This document shows, in pieces, positions 12,448-23,834 of a stretch of DNA of 64,000 nucleotides. Positions within the stretch are counted from its first letter, which is position 1. Each line of letters begins with the position of its first letter. Origin of the DNA: Doris montereyensis (lineage: Eukaryota > Mollusca > Gastropoda > Nudibranchia > Dorididae). Both the position numbers and the translations under genes were made by a program. The notes under the pieces are model-generated. The model worked only from the letters and a program-made list of their open reading frames with translations. It ran no database searches and was not told the DNA's origin. The stretch covers positions 1 to 64,000 of the forward strand of contig JAXRKP010001706.1 of the NCBI GenBank assembly GCA_037039925.1. Direction: 5' to 3'.

Positions 12448-13111
12448 AAACAAGGCCCTCAATGTGGCGGCCCCACAACCTACCTAGGGCACAGTTGGCT
12501 AATCATCTGCTTACCCAAAACTAAAAGATTCAGAGAACTTAACATGAGATAAGCGGATTGACCTTTCGGGCGACCTTAACGAACAAGGCCTGTGCTTTTT
12601 GGAACATGGAATGTTAATGTTAGGGCAATAAATGGAAAAGAGTTAGAATTAGTTGAAGAAATGGAACAATTCAAAGCAGACATTTCAGCCATCACAGAAA
12701 CAAAGAAAAATGGAAAAGGAATAGAAAATGTAGGACCAAATCATATTTTTATCTTCTCAGCAGTAGATGTCAAAGATAGAGCTAGAAGAAGAGTATCCCC
12801 CCCAAATGCATAAAAGGCATGAAAAGCTACTAGAAATGTGGAAATGTATAAGTCCACCACTATTACAGGTAAACATTAAACCAAAAGGAAGAGAAATTAA
12901 ATTATTAACAATTTATGAACCAAACAAACACGCACCAAAAGAAGAAAAACTATATGTTGGAAAATGAATTGCAAACAGCTGTAGAAAATGTCAAACCCAA
13001 ACAGGAACTAATGGTTTTATGAGATTTAAACGTTAGAGTAGGCAACAATATAGAAACATCAGAAGGAGTAATAGGTAAAGAAGGAGAGACAACAACTTCT
13101 CCAAATGGAGA

Positions 13112-13231
13112 GATACCTTTCTGCCCAAGGTAATTCGGTGGAGCCAACCTGATCGCCGATGGACCGCTTACGCCACGGGGACCCACAACTGGCCCCGAGC
13201 CAGCTGAGGCCGTGTTTTGAGTCTCCATTTC

Positions 13232-13236
<5 letters not shown>
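13112..13236. other. GC-richer insert inside LINE-A copy 3
   Basis: Text such as gtaattcggtggagccaacc and ccccgagccagctgaggccg has no counterpart in the other LINE-A copies. It sits directly before the (TA)n tract. It may be the body of a small mobile element whose tail seeded the microsatellite. The family is not recognised. Confidence 0.5.
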
Positions 13237-13655
<419 letters not shown>

Positions 13656-15125
13656 CTTTTGCTAAAAGAATAGCCTGAAATTAGCCAACACCTTTTTTTC
13701 CACATAAAGATATCCACAAATGTATCAGGGTAAATGAAAACAGAAGTGAAATATCAAGCATAGACTACATAATAGTTAGCAGATCCCTTTTTGTTTTTAC
13801 AGCGCAATGGATGCAAGATTTAATAGAGGAAATGAAATAATTAGTGATCATCACCTAATGATTGCCAAAATGAGATTACTGACTGAGAAAAACAAACAGA
13901 AACGGATAGAAAAGAAAGCTACTAAAGTCAACATAGAAGAACTAAATAAACCAATAATAAAACAGATGTAACAATCTAGGGCAAAAAGAGTTATCAGTGA
14001 AAGACCTGAATGATAGCACAATAGAAGAAAATTGGCAGATGCATAAAAAAACACTCCTCAGTCGTATCGAAGAGGTCTGCGGTAGGAAATAAATTAAAGG
14101 CCAGCATGGTGGAATGAGAATGTAAAAACTAAGATCAAAGAAAAAAAAGTATGTCTATAAGAAATACTTGCAAACAAAGGGGCCAGAGAATAGGATAGAT
14201 TACGTGAGTAAAAGAACTATCGCCAAAGAGCAAGTGAAGAAAGCAAATCATAAAAAATGAGAAAAGTTTGCACAAAAACTTCAAGCTACCAAGGGAATCA
14301 AAAGCTGTTCTGGGAAGCAATGAAGAACACGAGACAGACCAAAGAATGCCCATTACAAGTTAAGACCGCCAAAGTAAAAATAATGAAAGAAGGCAACGAA
14401 ATCATGGAAACATGGAGAAAGTATTTTCACCTATTACATAAGCCTTCCAGAACGACATATTATGAGACAAGGAGTACAGATCAATCAGTAAGAACAACAA
14501 GTAATTGAGATGAGACAGCTGACAATGCAGATATTTCAATGGAAGAAGTTCAAACAGTTATACGAAAAACGAAATCAGGAAAAGCTCCAGAAGCAGATCA
14601 AGTATATCCATAAAGAATTAAAAAACCAAGAGAGAGAGGCAGACAAACTACTGCATGCAATATGTCCACAAGCATGGACATCAAAACAGGTGCCAGACGA
14701 CTGGAATAAGGGAACGGTAGTACCAATACATAAGAAAAGATTCACTATGGAATCTTCAAACTATAGAGGGATACCACTATTTAGCGTACCAGGAAAAGTG
14801 TATGCCAGGATACTGGAAATGAGACTAAGGAAAAGAGTAGATGATCAGAGCATCAGTGTGGATTTAGTCCAGGAAGAAATGTACAAGACCACATATTTAC
14901 AATTAGACAAATAATAGAAAACATTATTGAGAGAAACAGTGACTTGCATCTGTGTTTTATTGACTTGGAAAAGACATTTCACACAGCGAGGAGGGACGAA
15001 TTATGGCATTTCTTTAAAAAAACCCACATTTTAGAGCTAAATTTATTAGAAGATGTTAAAAGTTTTTACAATAAACAAACTTGAGCAATGCGAGTAGCTA
15101 AAACCGTATCTGAAGAATTTGATAT

Positions 15126-15750
15126 AAAACGATGAATTCTGCCATGGTCTTGCCTAGAAATGTGGTCGCTCGTTTCAAAACTGAAATCAGATTTTTCTGG
15201 TCTGATCAAGCGTTAAAAAGATATTGGCAGTGAAAAATGACCCCGCTAAGCCCTGTGACGTCATCGTCAACCAGCGACGCCATGCGTGAATGCCAGTCTC
15301 GTGCGTCTTGACTTGAAGGATAGAATGCAGCATGCGACACTTCAATCAATCCGGCTGTCCTCGAACAGGCAGGTGCCTGCAAGCTGGACTCAGGTTAACT
15401 TGTCTGTCCCTCAAGTCTCTATTTCATTTGTAATATTAAGGCCTGCTCGGTCTTTATCCTTCATTTGTTGTCTTCAAACCGGGCTTAGCATACCTTTACC
15501 TTTAGGATACCCCACCGTGGTGGCACGGTGTCGCCTATGCATTACGCGTCCTTTTGTGGTGTACAGGCGACATCTTTTTTCTCTTACTTTTCTCTTCTAG
15601 TTAGCCATCCACTCTTTATTTCTCTATCGTCTTGTCTCCGCCTCTTCTCCTTTCTTCGTCTTGGTCCATCCTTTTGGGATTCAAACTCCCCTCATTAGTG
15701 GGCGCCTCGTTTTCCGTAAGATGCGACCAGTGAGCAGTGAGGCAGGGAAA
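15126..15750. other. Unassigned sequence, moderately GC-rich
   Basis: No frame with convincing coding character. It differs in composition from the AT-rich surroundings (for example gtgacgtcatcgtcaaccag, which contains a perfect CRE-like TGACGTCA at about 15256) and could be part of another unrecognised element. Confidence 0.4.
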
Positions 15751-15751
15751 A

Positions 15752-16043
15752 AGGGTTTGTGTTTTAGCTTCCCTGGTTACTAGCATTGTTGTCGTTTTCT
15801 TTGCATTTATTCTCATTGTTGATTTATAATTTAGTTCATTATTCATGATGTTGATGTTAGACTGAAGGTCACTTTTTTATTTTTCCAAACAAAACTAAAT
15901 GGTCGGCAAATGAAAACATTGATGATACATTTACTTGTTTGAGTTTCCACATACCTACATTCATTTTCTTCATTTTTGGGGATGCCTTTCTGACTGAATC
16001 CTTAAATGCGATAAACATAAGAGGACTTAGGATACAGCCCTGT
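15752..16043 (-). pseudogene. LINE-A reverse-transcriptase fragment
   Basis: On the minus strand it encodes a MRINAKKTTTMLVTREAKTQ phrase, equivalent to about 8440-8530 in copy 2. The sequence to its right matches the palm region (rc of gattcagtcagaaaggcatcc near 15985 and the KRIQPC-like antisense near 16030). It is a short piece with no open frame of use. Confidence 0.75.
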
Positions 16044-16090
16044 TGGTTGACAGGCCGACACCTGGCCTCTGGACTATCGAGTCCTCTAAA
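16043..16090 (-). mobile_element. SINE-A head fragment
   Basis: The phrase gttgacaggccgacacctggcctctggacta is the reverse complement of the SINE-A tRNA-like head with small changes. It joins directly to the LINE-A fragment on its left. Confidence 0.55.
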
Positions 16091-16162
16091 TAGTAAACAG
16101 CAAGATCAATAAGAATGAAGAGTAAGATTTTGTTTCTGTGCCAAAAAAGTGAAAGAGACAAT

Positions 16163-16545
16163 GTGAATACGGCCCAATTATCCCAGACATGGGATTTCGC
16201 GTTATTTAGAATACGGCCCAAATATCCCAGACATGGGACTTCGCGTTATTTAGAATAAGGCCCAAACATCCCAGACATGGGATTTCGCGTTATTTAGAAT
16301 AAGGCCCAAATATCCCAGACATGGGATTTCGCGTTATTTAGAATAAGGCCCAAATATCCCAGACATGGGATTTCGCGTTATTTAGAATACGGCCCAAATA
16401 TCCCAGATTTGGATTTATAATCGGCCCAAATATTATTTAGAATAAAGGCCCAAATATCCCAGACATGGGATTTCGCGTTATTTAGAATACGGCCCAAATA
16501 TCCAGACATGGGGTGTTATTTAAAATACGGCCCAACTATCCCGGG
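16163..16545 (+). repeat. 44-bp minisatellite, about 9 units
   Basis: Unit of 44 bases built from aatacggcccaaatatccca, gacatgggatttcgcg and ttatttag. ATCCCAgacATGGGAT inside each unit is an imperfect inverted repeat. Units near 16405-16440 and 16500-16540 are degenerate or shortened. There are no unique spacers, so it is not CRISPR-like. Confidence 0.93.
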
Positions 16546-17205
16546 GTGTAGTAAGGTGTTGGGCTATTTGGGCCGATAGTAGGCTATAACTATATGTTCG
16601 AGTACGATTACAGATAATTGAAATGTCTGTTGCCATGTGTTCAGGACTTAGGTTTAAGAATAATAAGAATGGCATTGTCGTGTTTTGTGCTTCGCTTTCT
16701 TGAAGAATTTTTGAATCTTTTCTCAAGTTTGAACATTTTCAATGTGACAATGACAATTACTACATAACCTATCGGCAAACCGCTACTTAAAAAGTGCCCG
16801 AACGTCGTCAAAGGGGCGAATGAAAATACGAATAAGATAAGTATCGATACGTTAACTATTTGCCGTCTGACCGCTTGGGCCAAGGCCCCCAGTTTTGTCA
16901 TCGGCAGTCAGAACATCTTATTTCAACTGTCGTCGTGATTGAAACTGAAGCTGTATCATTAGTATCAAACCACTGAGGTGGTTGTATTTGTAGTTGTGAG
17001 GAGATGCTAGTTGATACCTTTTAACAAGTTGTTTGCTCTATTCCTTTCCTTTCTTTCTGTTCTCCATTGCAATGACATTGCATGAATATTCGCTGATCTC
17101 AACCCGACTCAGAGCGAGACTGAGAGTGAGAGAGACAGGTTGGGGATATTGGCCAGCGTGCTATTTTTAGGCCAATACCTTCGACTTAAATATAATATTA
17201 ATAGC
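16546..17205. other. Unassigned spacer
   Basis: No gene or known repeat recognised on either strand. Confidence 0.45.
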
Positions 17206-17212
17206 GTGGGAC

Positions 17213-17300
17213 CAGGGGTAATCAGATCACAAATCTATGTGCACGTTAAAGGATCCCTTGGCTGTTTACACGGCCGTCCGGGCAACATTAAAAATCCTCT
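17213..17300 (+). mobile_element. SINE-A internal fragment
   Basis: Matches the SINE-A body: ggtaatcagatcacaaat, tgtgcacgttaaaggatccc and gtttacacggccgtccgggc. The head and tail are absent. Confidence 0.65.
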
Positions 17301-18180
17301 GCCAATGCGCCTCCAGAGTACAACCACAAACTACAAACAAAACAACCATAGCAATAGCAAATCATACAAAACAGTACATGTATCAATATACATTTGTACA
17401 AGTCGTATGTACGTGTGAAGGCCTACAATTAATCTGTTTCTGTTTGTTTTCATTGTTTTCATTGAGATTTACCCTGTCCACCATTGCGGTGAGGTCAGGG
17501 TGAATTAGGAATGTAATTATGAAGGCGGGATCTCATACAGCGTGTTTAAAACATGCACGGCTTTAGAACATGCAACGGTTTTCCAAAACAGCGCAGACTT
17601 TCTGTTCTCATATCACTTGTTATGGGGTAAAGAGCAGTCGTACAAACATGAATTTTGTCGTACCAATTCGATGAATTGTTCGTAGATTTGGAGCATAAAC
17701 TTCATCTTGACTGGTTCTATGTCAAGGATGTAGACTAGAAGAACACGGCGAGAAATGTGTGTACTGAAACTACAACACGGGGTTGGTATTCGACGTGTGT
17801 CACAGTGTGTGTGTGTGTGTGTTGGTGCATTTCTGTGAATGGGAATGGGATAATTGGAAATCGTACGGGGACTTAAAAAAATCTTAAACGGATCAAAAAA
17901 CACTGGTCCCCGCGAGGAATTTTCTTGATTTTGATATGATTGATACGCTGGTTTCAGAAATGACCTTTTGCCGATCAGATAAACATTTGTTGACTTTGAC
18001 TTTGAGTTTGAGTGAACATTTTTTAATCCCACCCAGTAGCCGAGGCGTTCGGTTCACCTAGGCCACTCCTCAAAACAAGCTCTCAGTTTTCAAAACGGTG
18101 AGTCTAATCTCAGGCGAGAACTAGAGGCATAATAATAGCTAGAAAGAAGCGTTTTCGAAAACATGCAGTAGACTTTATTC
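17301..18180. other. Unassigned spacer
   Basis: Only a short (TG)n run near 17803-17823. A minus-strand open frame at 17613-18032 has no recognisable domain, and its composition looks random. Confidence 0.4.
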
Positions 18181-18184
18181 GGAC

Positions 18185-18478
18185 GGAAACCGTCGCCGAA
18201 AGGCGTTTTTGAGTATGAGTATGAGATCTCGCCTTTAGGAGGAAACTGCAAGACGAAAGATAAGAGGAAGGACAGGAAAAAATAGGACCTATCACTAGTA
18301 TTCAGCCGTAGCGCCCAACCAAACCTAAATCTTCGCCGAAAAGGCTGTATGAGTACAAACAATGCAAGATCTCGCCTTTAGGAGGATAATGTAAGACGAA
18401 AGATAAAGAGGAAGGACAAACAATGTAAATAGACCAAACAACTAGTACCACTCAGCCAATAAGTACCAACCAAACCTA
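18185..18478. repeat. Repeat D-like tandem pair
   Basis: Two copies about 140 bases apart (near 18225 and 18367) of atctcgcctttaggagga followed by a aagacgaaagat..gaggaaggac stretch. This is a diverged relative of Repeat D. The second copy grades into the 20-bp minisatellite. Confidence 0.55.
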
Positions 18479-18484
18479 AATCTT

Positions 18485-20045
18485 ACATAAATACCACACA
18501 AACAATGTAAGTACCACACAAACAATGCAAGTACCACACAAACAATATACGTACCACACAAGCATGTAAGTACCACACAAACAATGTAAGTACCACACAA
18601 ACAATGTAAGCACTACACAAACAATGTAAGTACCACACAAACAATGTAAGTACACACAAACAATGTAAGCACTACACAAACAATGTAAGTACCACACAAA
18701 CAATGTAAGCACCACACAAACAATGTAAGTACTACACAAACAATGTAAGTACCACACAAACTATGTAAGTACCACACAAACAATGTAAGTACAACACAAA
18801 CAATGTAAGTACCACACAAACAATGTAAGCACTACACAAACAATGTAAGTACCACACAAACAACTACACAAACAATGTAAGCACCACACAAACAATGTAA
18901 GTACCACACAAACAATGTAAGTACCACACAAACAATGTAAGTACCACACAAACAATGTAAGTACTACACAAACAATGTAAGTACCACACAAACAATGTAA
19001 GTACCACACAAACAATGTAAGTACCACACCACACAAACAATGTAAGTACCCACACAAACAATGTAAGTACCACACACAAACAATGTAAGTACTACACAAA
19101 CAATGTAAGTACTACACAAACAATGTAAGTACCACACAAACAATGTAAGTACACACAAACAATGTAAGTACCACACAAACAATGTAAGTACACAAACAAT
19201 GTAAGTACACACAAACAATGTAAAGTACCACACAAACAATGTAAGTACCACACAAACAATGTAAGTACTACACAAACAATGTAAGTACCACCACACAAAC
19301 AATGTAAGCACCACACAAACAATGTAAGTACCACACAAACAATGTAAGTACCACACAAACAATAAGTACTACACAAACAATGTAAGTACCACACAAACAA
19401 TGAAAGTACCACACAAACAATGTAAGTACCACACAAACAATGTAAGTACCACAAAGTACCACACAAACAATGTAAGTACTACACAAACAATGTACCACAC
19501 AAACAACAAGTACCACACAAACAATGTAAGTACACAAACAATGAAAGTACCACACAAACAATGTAAGTACTACACAAACAATGTAAGTACCACACAAACA
19601 ATGTAAGTACCACACAAACAATGTAAGTACCACACAAACAATGTAAGTACTACAAACAATGTAAGTACCACACAAACAATGTAAGTACTACACAAACAAT
19701 GTAAGTACCACACAAACAATGTAAGTACTACACAAACAATGAAAGTACCACACAAACAATGTAAGCACAAACAATGTTAGTACCACACAAACAATGTTAG
19801 TACCACACAAACAATGTTAGTACTACACAAACAATGTAAGTACCACACAAACAATGTAAGTACTACACAAACAATGTAAGTACCACACAAACAATGTAAG
19901 CACTACACAAACAATGAAAGTACCACACAAACAATGTAAGTACCACAAACAATGTAAGTACCACACAAACAATGTAAGTACCACACAAACAATGTAAGTA
20001 CCACACAAACAATGTAAGTACCACACAAAAAATGTAAACAAAAAA
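18485..20045 (+). repeat. 20-bp minisatellite, about 78 units
   Basis: Head-to-tail units of taccacacaaacaatgtaag with common variants (tactacac, caccacac, gaaag for gtaag) and some shortened units. The minus strand has no stop codon in the consensus in any frame. It therefore shows long Leu/Cys/Val-rich frames with a 20-residue period. These are a property of the repeat, not evidence of a protein. Confidence 0.97.
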
Positions 20046-20300
20046 ATGTAAACTGACCTCCTCAGACATAATTTAACAATCAAGGTCAAACAAAGACATA
20101 AACAAAATGGATGAAAATTGAAAAGATCATTGTCGTTTTTATTCTTCCAAAAATGCACAGGCACTTGAAGGTACATTATATTTATATTATATTACATTAC
20201 AGAACATGTTGATGTTGACTATTGACCAGGTCTATAGTATAAAGCATCTATACTACATTGTTTTTGTATGTGTGATTCACCCCGTACAACCCCGTACACC
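20046..20300. other. Unassigned spacer
   Basis: AT-rich, nothing recognised. Confidence 0.45.
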
Positions 20301-20304
20301 AATT

Positions 20305-20420
20305 GTGGTGATCTCAGGGTGAAGTACTTAATTAAGAGGAAATGGCAAGATGAAAAATAAGTGAAAGAAAAGAAGGAAAGGAAAGAAGTAGGATCTACCA
20401 GCAGCGTCCGTCAACTAGCC
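20305..20420 (+). repeat. Repeat D copy
   Basis: Contains ggtgatctcagggtgaagta, ggaaatggcaagatgaaaaa and aagaagtaggatctaccagc in the same order as the other Repeat D copies. Confidence 0.6.
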
Positions 20421-21050
20421 GCTACTGCTACATTGCAATTGTAATGACAAGAACTCAAGAACAAGAAAGAGAATGCCAATGAATGAAGTGAGGCCATGCA
20501 ATAGTAAATCAGGTAGAACTTGACATTAAGTTCTGCATTGAATGACACAAATGAACAAAGAAAGGTGTGTGTGTGTGTCCAAAATCATACAGGTAAAATA
20601 GTACAATGTACTGATACTGATACAGACTTTTGACATCTCCCTTCCACCAGTTCATAAACATTTTTACATCAAATCTTATTATCATTATTAATTATTATTA
20701 TTATAATATTTACACGAGGATACATACATATAACTCAGTTCATATCATACAAGCAAAAATTCAAAGACTTTAGGTGCGGAATTTTCTTCTAACTCCACTC
20801 CACAACACCACCGAAAAAAAAACCCACCAAAAAGACATTGCAGTTTGTGTGTGGAAATGTTTTAAATCCTACACCCCCACCAAAAAACAAAAGACTTTGT
20901 TAACATTGTATCGTATGTAGTAAGTGAAATTTACATTTAAAAATAAAATCCCACAACACCAACAACAACGCAAACTCCGAACAAAACCCATCCTACCAAC
21001 CAATACATTCTTCTAAAACTTTCAAAGTAAGTAGCAAAGCGAGCAAAAAG
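20421..21050. other. Unassigned spacer with short (ATT) tract
   Basis: A small ATT-rich patch near 20680-20710. Otherwise no gene or element recognised. Confidence 0.45.
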
Positions 21051-21053
21051 GTA

Positions 21054-21104
<51 letters not shown>
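21054..21104 (+). repeat. (AAT)n microsatellite
   Basis: About 17 AAT units. Confidence 0.95.
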
Positions 21105-21107
<3 letters not shown>

Positions 21108-22145
21108 AGAATTCATCAAAACTGAAAGTGAAACTAACAAATGAATGACAAAAAAAAAAAAAAAGGGTGCATAAATCAAATCAAACCATCAGGGCAGCAT
21201 ATCGGAGGCAACAATTGTAGTGTAACGAAACCGTGGTGTTGTGAATTTGTAACTTGGGAAGGCTGAAAACTCATGGTTGGCACAGGTGTTTTTTCCCCAA
21301 ACTTTGTACTCTGGGAAAAGGTATTTCCTTTTGCTTTCCTCAGCTGTCATTAGTGTTAATGAGTATCATCCAGCTTCAGGTAGAAAAACTGTCTTGTCAG
21401 TGTTAGTACAAAGCACCTAACAGTAGGCTACTGTACTGCATGCTCCCAAGGGAGTTGAGAAGGACTTTGATTTGAATGAACTGGCCTGCTGGGGGGAGGG
21501 GGAGGGAGGGGGGGTAGGGATATATGAGATGCAGTGAGTGAGCCTTCCTTCTGTGGGAACATGACCTATCATTCCATCTTCATCTTTATTCATTCTTGTT
21601 AAATTTATCACACTACACACTCACACACACATTATCAACTGCTAGTTTCGGAAAAGAACCAAGTCTTTCCACACCCTACCCCATTCCTGGCAGTGACAGA
21701 CGATCACCTGAGTATAGTAGGATATACAGTACAGGTGGCGCTGTGAATTAAGTTGACTAGCCTAGCAGTAGCAACTTAAGCAAATCAAAGATCAGCCTTT
21801 GTCTCAATTCTATTTTTCAAGACAATTTTGTTTTATTTCGCAACCTTTCATTCAAATTCAAATCAATTCTCCATTTTTTGTCGAATCTACCACTACCACT
21901 ACTACTACTACTACCACTAGTCACTCTTGTCTTCTAATACTTCTATCACTTTTACAGACAAACTTGCTGCTACTTGAATAAAGGATGACTATGACATGAA
22001 TTTACTCATCACGTGTCTCCCTACAACATCCGTGCGTGATATCCTGTGGATGTCCATTTCGTGAAATAAAAAAGTTAACAAAAAAAAACAATCAGCTCAA
22101 ACCAGTTCCTATAAAAAAAAACCAACCTATGTATTCTGTCAAATG
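21105..22145. other. Unassigned spacer with G-run patch
   Basis: It contains a G-rich stretch at 21490-21515 (ggggggaggg ggagg type) that could form a G-quadruplex. It also holds a phrase (gggagttgagaaggactttga near 21450) resembling SINE-B mosaic text near 1735-1760. A short (CTA)n run lies near 21898-21912. No gene. Confidence 0.45.
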
Positions 22146-22147
22146 CA

Positions 22148-22265
22148 TCTTGGCGATCTCAGGGCGAATTACCAAAGAAACAGCAAAATGAAAGACATTG
22201 TAAAACAGAGAAAGAAAAAAAGTAAAACCTACCAGCAATACCGGCCAATTGCCCACCAAAATAAC
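22148..22265 (+). repeat. Repeat D copy
   Basis: Contains ggcgatctcagggcgaatta, aaacagcaaaatgaaagaca, aaaacctaccagcaatac and ggccaattgcccacc in Repeat D order. Confidence 0.6.
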
Positions 22266-22634
22266 CCGAAACAAAAAACAGACTATTCAAAACAAACCAA
22301 AAGTCAAATAAATACGCACAAAGATCAAACCCCCCTCCCCCAAGTCATTTTTTGATTTGGCAAAACAGGAACAGGGTCTACATGAAACTCCCGAATTCAA
22401 TTCCATTTCCATGGTTACAATTCGCATGCCACGTGCGTTATAGCTACGATAACATAATAATTTTAATCATAAATAATAACAGATAAAAAACAGATGTTTA
22501 GTTGCCACCCTAAAGTTGTGTGAACTGAGCCCCTGACCAGGCCAGCAAGAAAAGAAAAGATGCCAGTTTGTTGATTCAATGCTCATACTCGTAGAATAAT
22601 TGTAAGACTACATAAAAGTAAAGTTCCTTTAAGG

Positions 22635-22830
22635 CAATTTCTGTCACAGAGCTTATCCCGGTCTCTGTAGCCTGAAGCAGAACAGGTGATAATAACAATA
22701 ATAATAATCATTTCCTTGAAAATTTTTACTCCAAGCCAGTAATCGTGCAACCAAACTCTGATGGCATGAAAATCTCACACAATGGCCCAGGATCATATTC
22801 CAGATGACAAGGAACCCCTTTATAAGGCAA
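22635..22830 (-). mobile_element. SINE-B partial copy
   Basis: The words agagcttatcccggtctctg, aacaggtgataataa and ttactccaagccagtaatcg follow the order of the SINE-B body at 1065-1130, interrupted by a short AAT tract. The tRNA-like head is not clear. Confidence 0.5.
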
Positions 22831-23265
22831 TTAAAAAAAATAAAAAATCACATTCAACGCTGGCCTTTATTTGGCGAAGTGCAGCAGTTATCTTGCAAAC
22901 TCAAAGCGGTGTCTTCTCACTTTCAAACTAGTTTCTCAGGGTCTCATTAAAAATAATACACAACTAACATACTATTTATACGATTTTAAACGTACTGATT
23001 GGCAGCTATGCAGTGTGATTACTGTGATTTAATTGTTTGTTTGAAGATCCCTGACATTGGTACATATTAGTTAATTACGCAGGAACAGTTATGATTTTCG
23101 GGAACAGTTATGATTTTCTGACCCATGATTTCTCAATGATCAAGGCATTTATTATTTAAATGTTCATCTCTATAGTTATAGCATTCGCTAAACACGAAAT
23201 GGTGTATTCAAAACTCTCGTAAAATGACTTCACTCTTTCGACGTGGTACCTTTGCATTTTCTCAA
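22831..23265. other. Unassigned spacer
   Basis: No recognised features apart from a small tandem duplication gggaacagttatgattttc near 23080-23115. Confidence 0.45.
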
Positions 23266-23269
23266 CTCT

Positions 23270-23515
23270 ATTTAAACCATTTGTTTTGCATTAAATCATC
23301 ATTAATGATCTTACTCAATTGAAAGCATTTGTTCCACATTTTCACTAAGGATCTTACTCTATCTAAGGCTTTTGTTTCACATTCTCATTAATGATCTGAC
23401 TCTATTTAAGGCTTTTGTTTCACATTCTCATTAATGATCTGACTCTATTTAAGGCTTTTGTTTCACATTCTCATTAATGATCTGACTCTATTTAAGGCTT
23501 TTATTTCACATTCTC
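23270..23515 (+). repeat. 43-bp minisatellite, about 5-6 units
   Basis: Units built from taaggcttttgtttcacatt and ctcattaatgatctgactct. The left units are diverged and the last three are nearly identical. It lies just beyond the 3' end of the zinc-finger gene. Confidence 0.9.
23500..23505 (-). promoter_or_regulatory. Candidate polyadenylation signal AATAAA
   Basis: AATAAA on the minus strand, about 330 bases after the zinc-finger gene's stop codon. It is created by a G-to-A change in the last minisatellite unit (ttttattt instead of ttttgttt). Position and hexamer fit, but there is no further proof of use. Confidence 0.3.
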
Positions 23516-23834
23516 ATCAATAACAGAAAACTTTCACCCATATCACACTAGATAGAATAATGTGCACTCATTTTTACTCCCCACCAATTAAACCTGAACA
23601 GCGAGACAGTTAACTTCAGTGTCTTGTACATTCATGGTAATATCAAACCAGATTAAAATAAAATAAATCAAGGTAAGTATTTCAATGTCAACAGTCTCTC
23701 TTAGAGACTAAAAAATTCCTCTGCACTTATTAGAAGATCGATGATGTTGTCCAATTCTAATTACTGTGAACACATTTGGTCCGATGGAGTACATGATGTC
23801 CGATGAATGAACAGTCTCTCCAGACCTGTTCCCT

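Noticed and set aside
16163..16545. CRISPR-like array
   Set aside because: Units are contiguous without unique spacers and the DNA is eukaryotic in character.
17613..18032. Minus-strand open frame of 139 residues as a gene
   Set aside because: No domain, no conserved-looking composition, includes a His-Thr run from a (TG)n tract.
18476..20176. Ten overlapping minus-strand frames with VWYLHCLCGTYIVCV repeats as a transmembrane or Cys-rich protein
   Set aside because: All three frames are open in the 20-bp minisatellite; no start context, no non-repeat domain, and frame drifts at every shortened unit.
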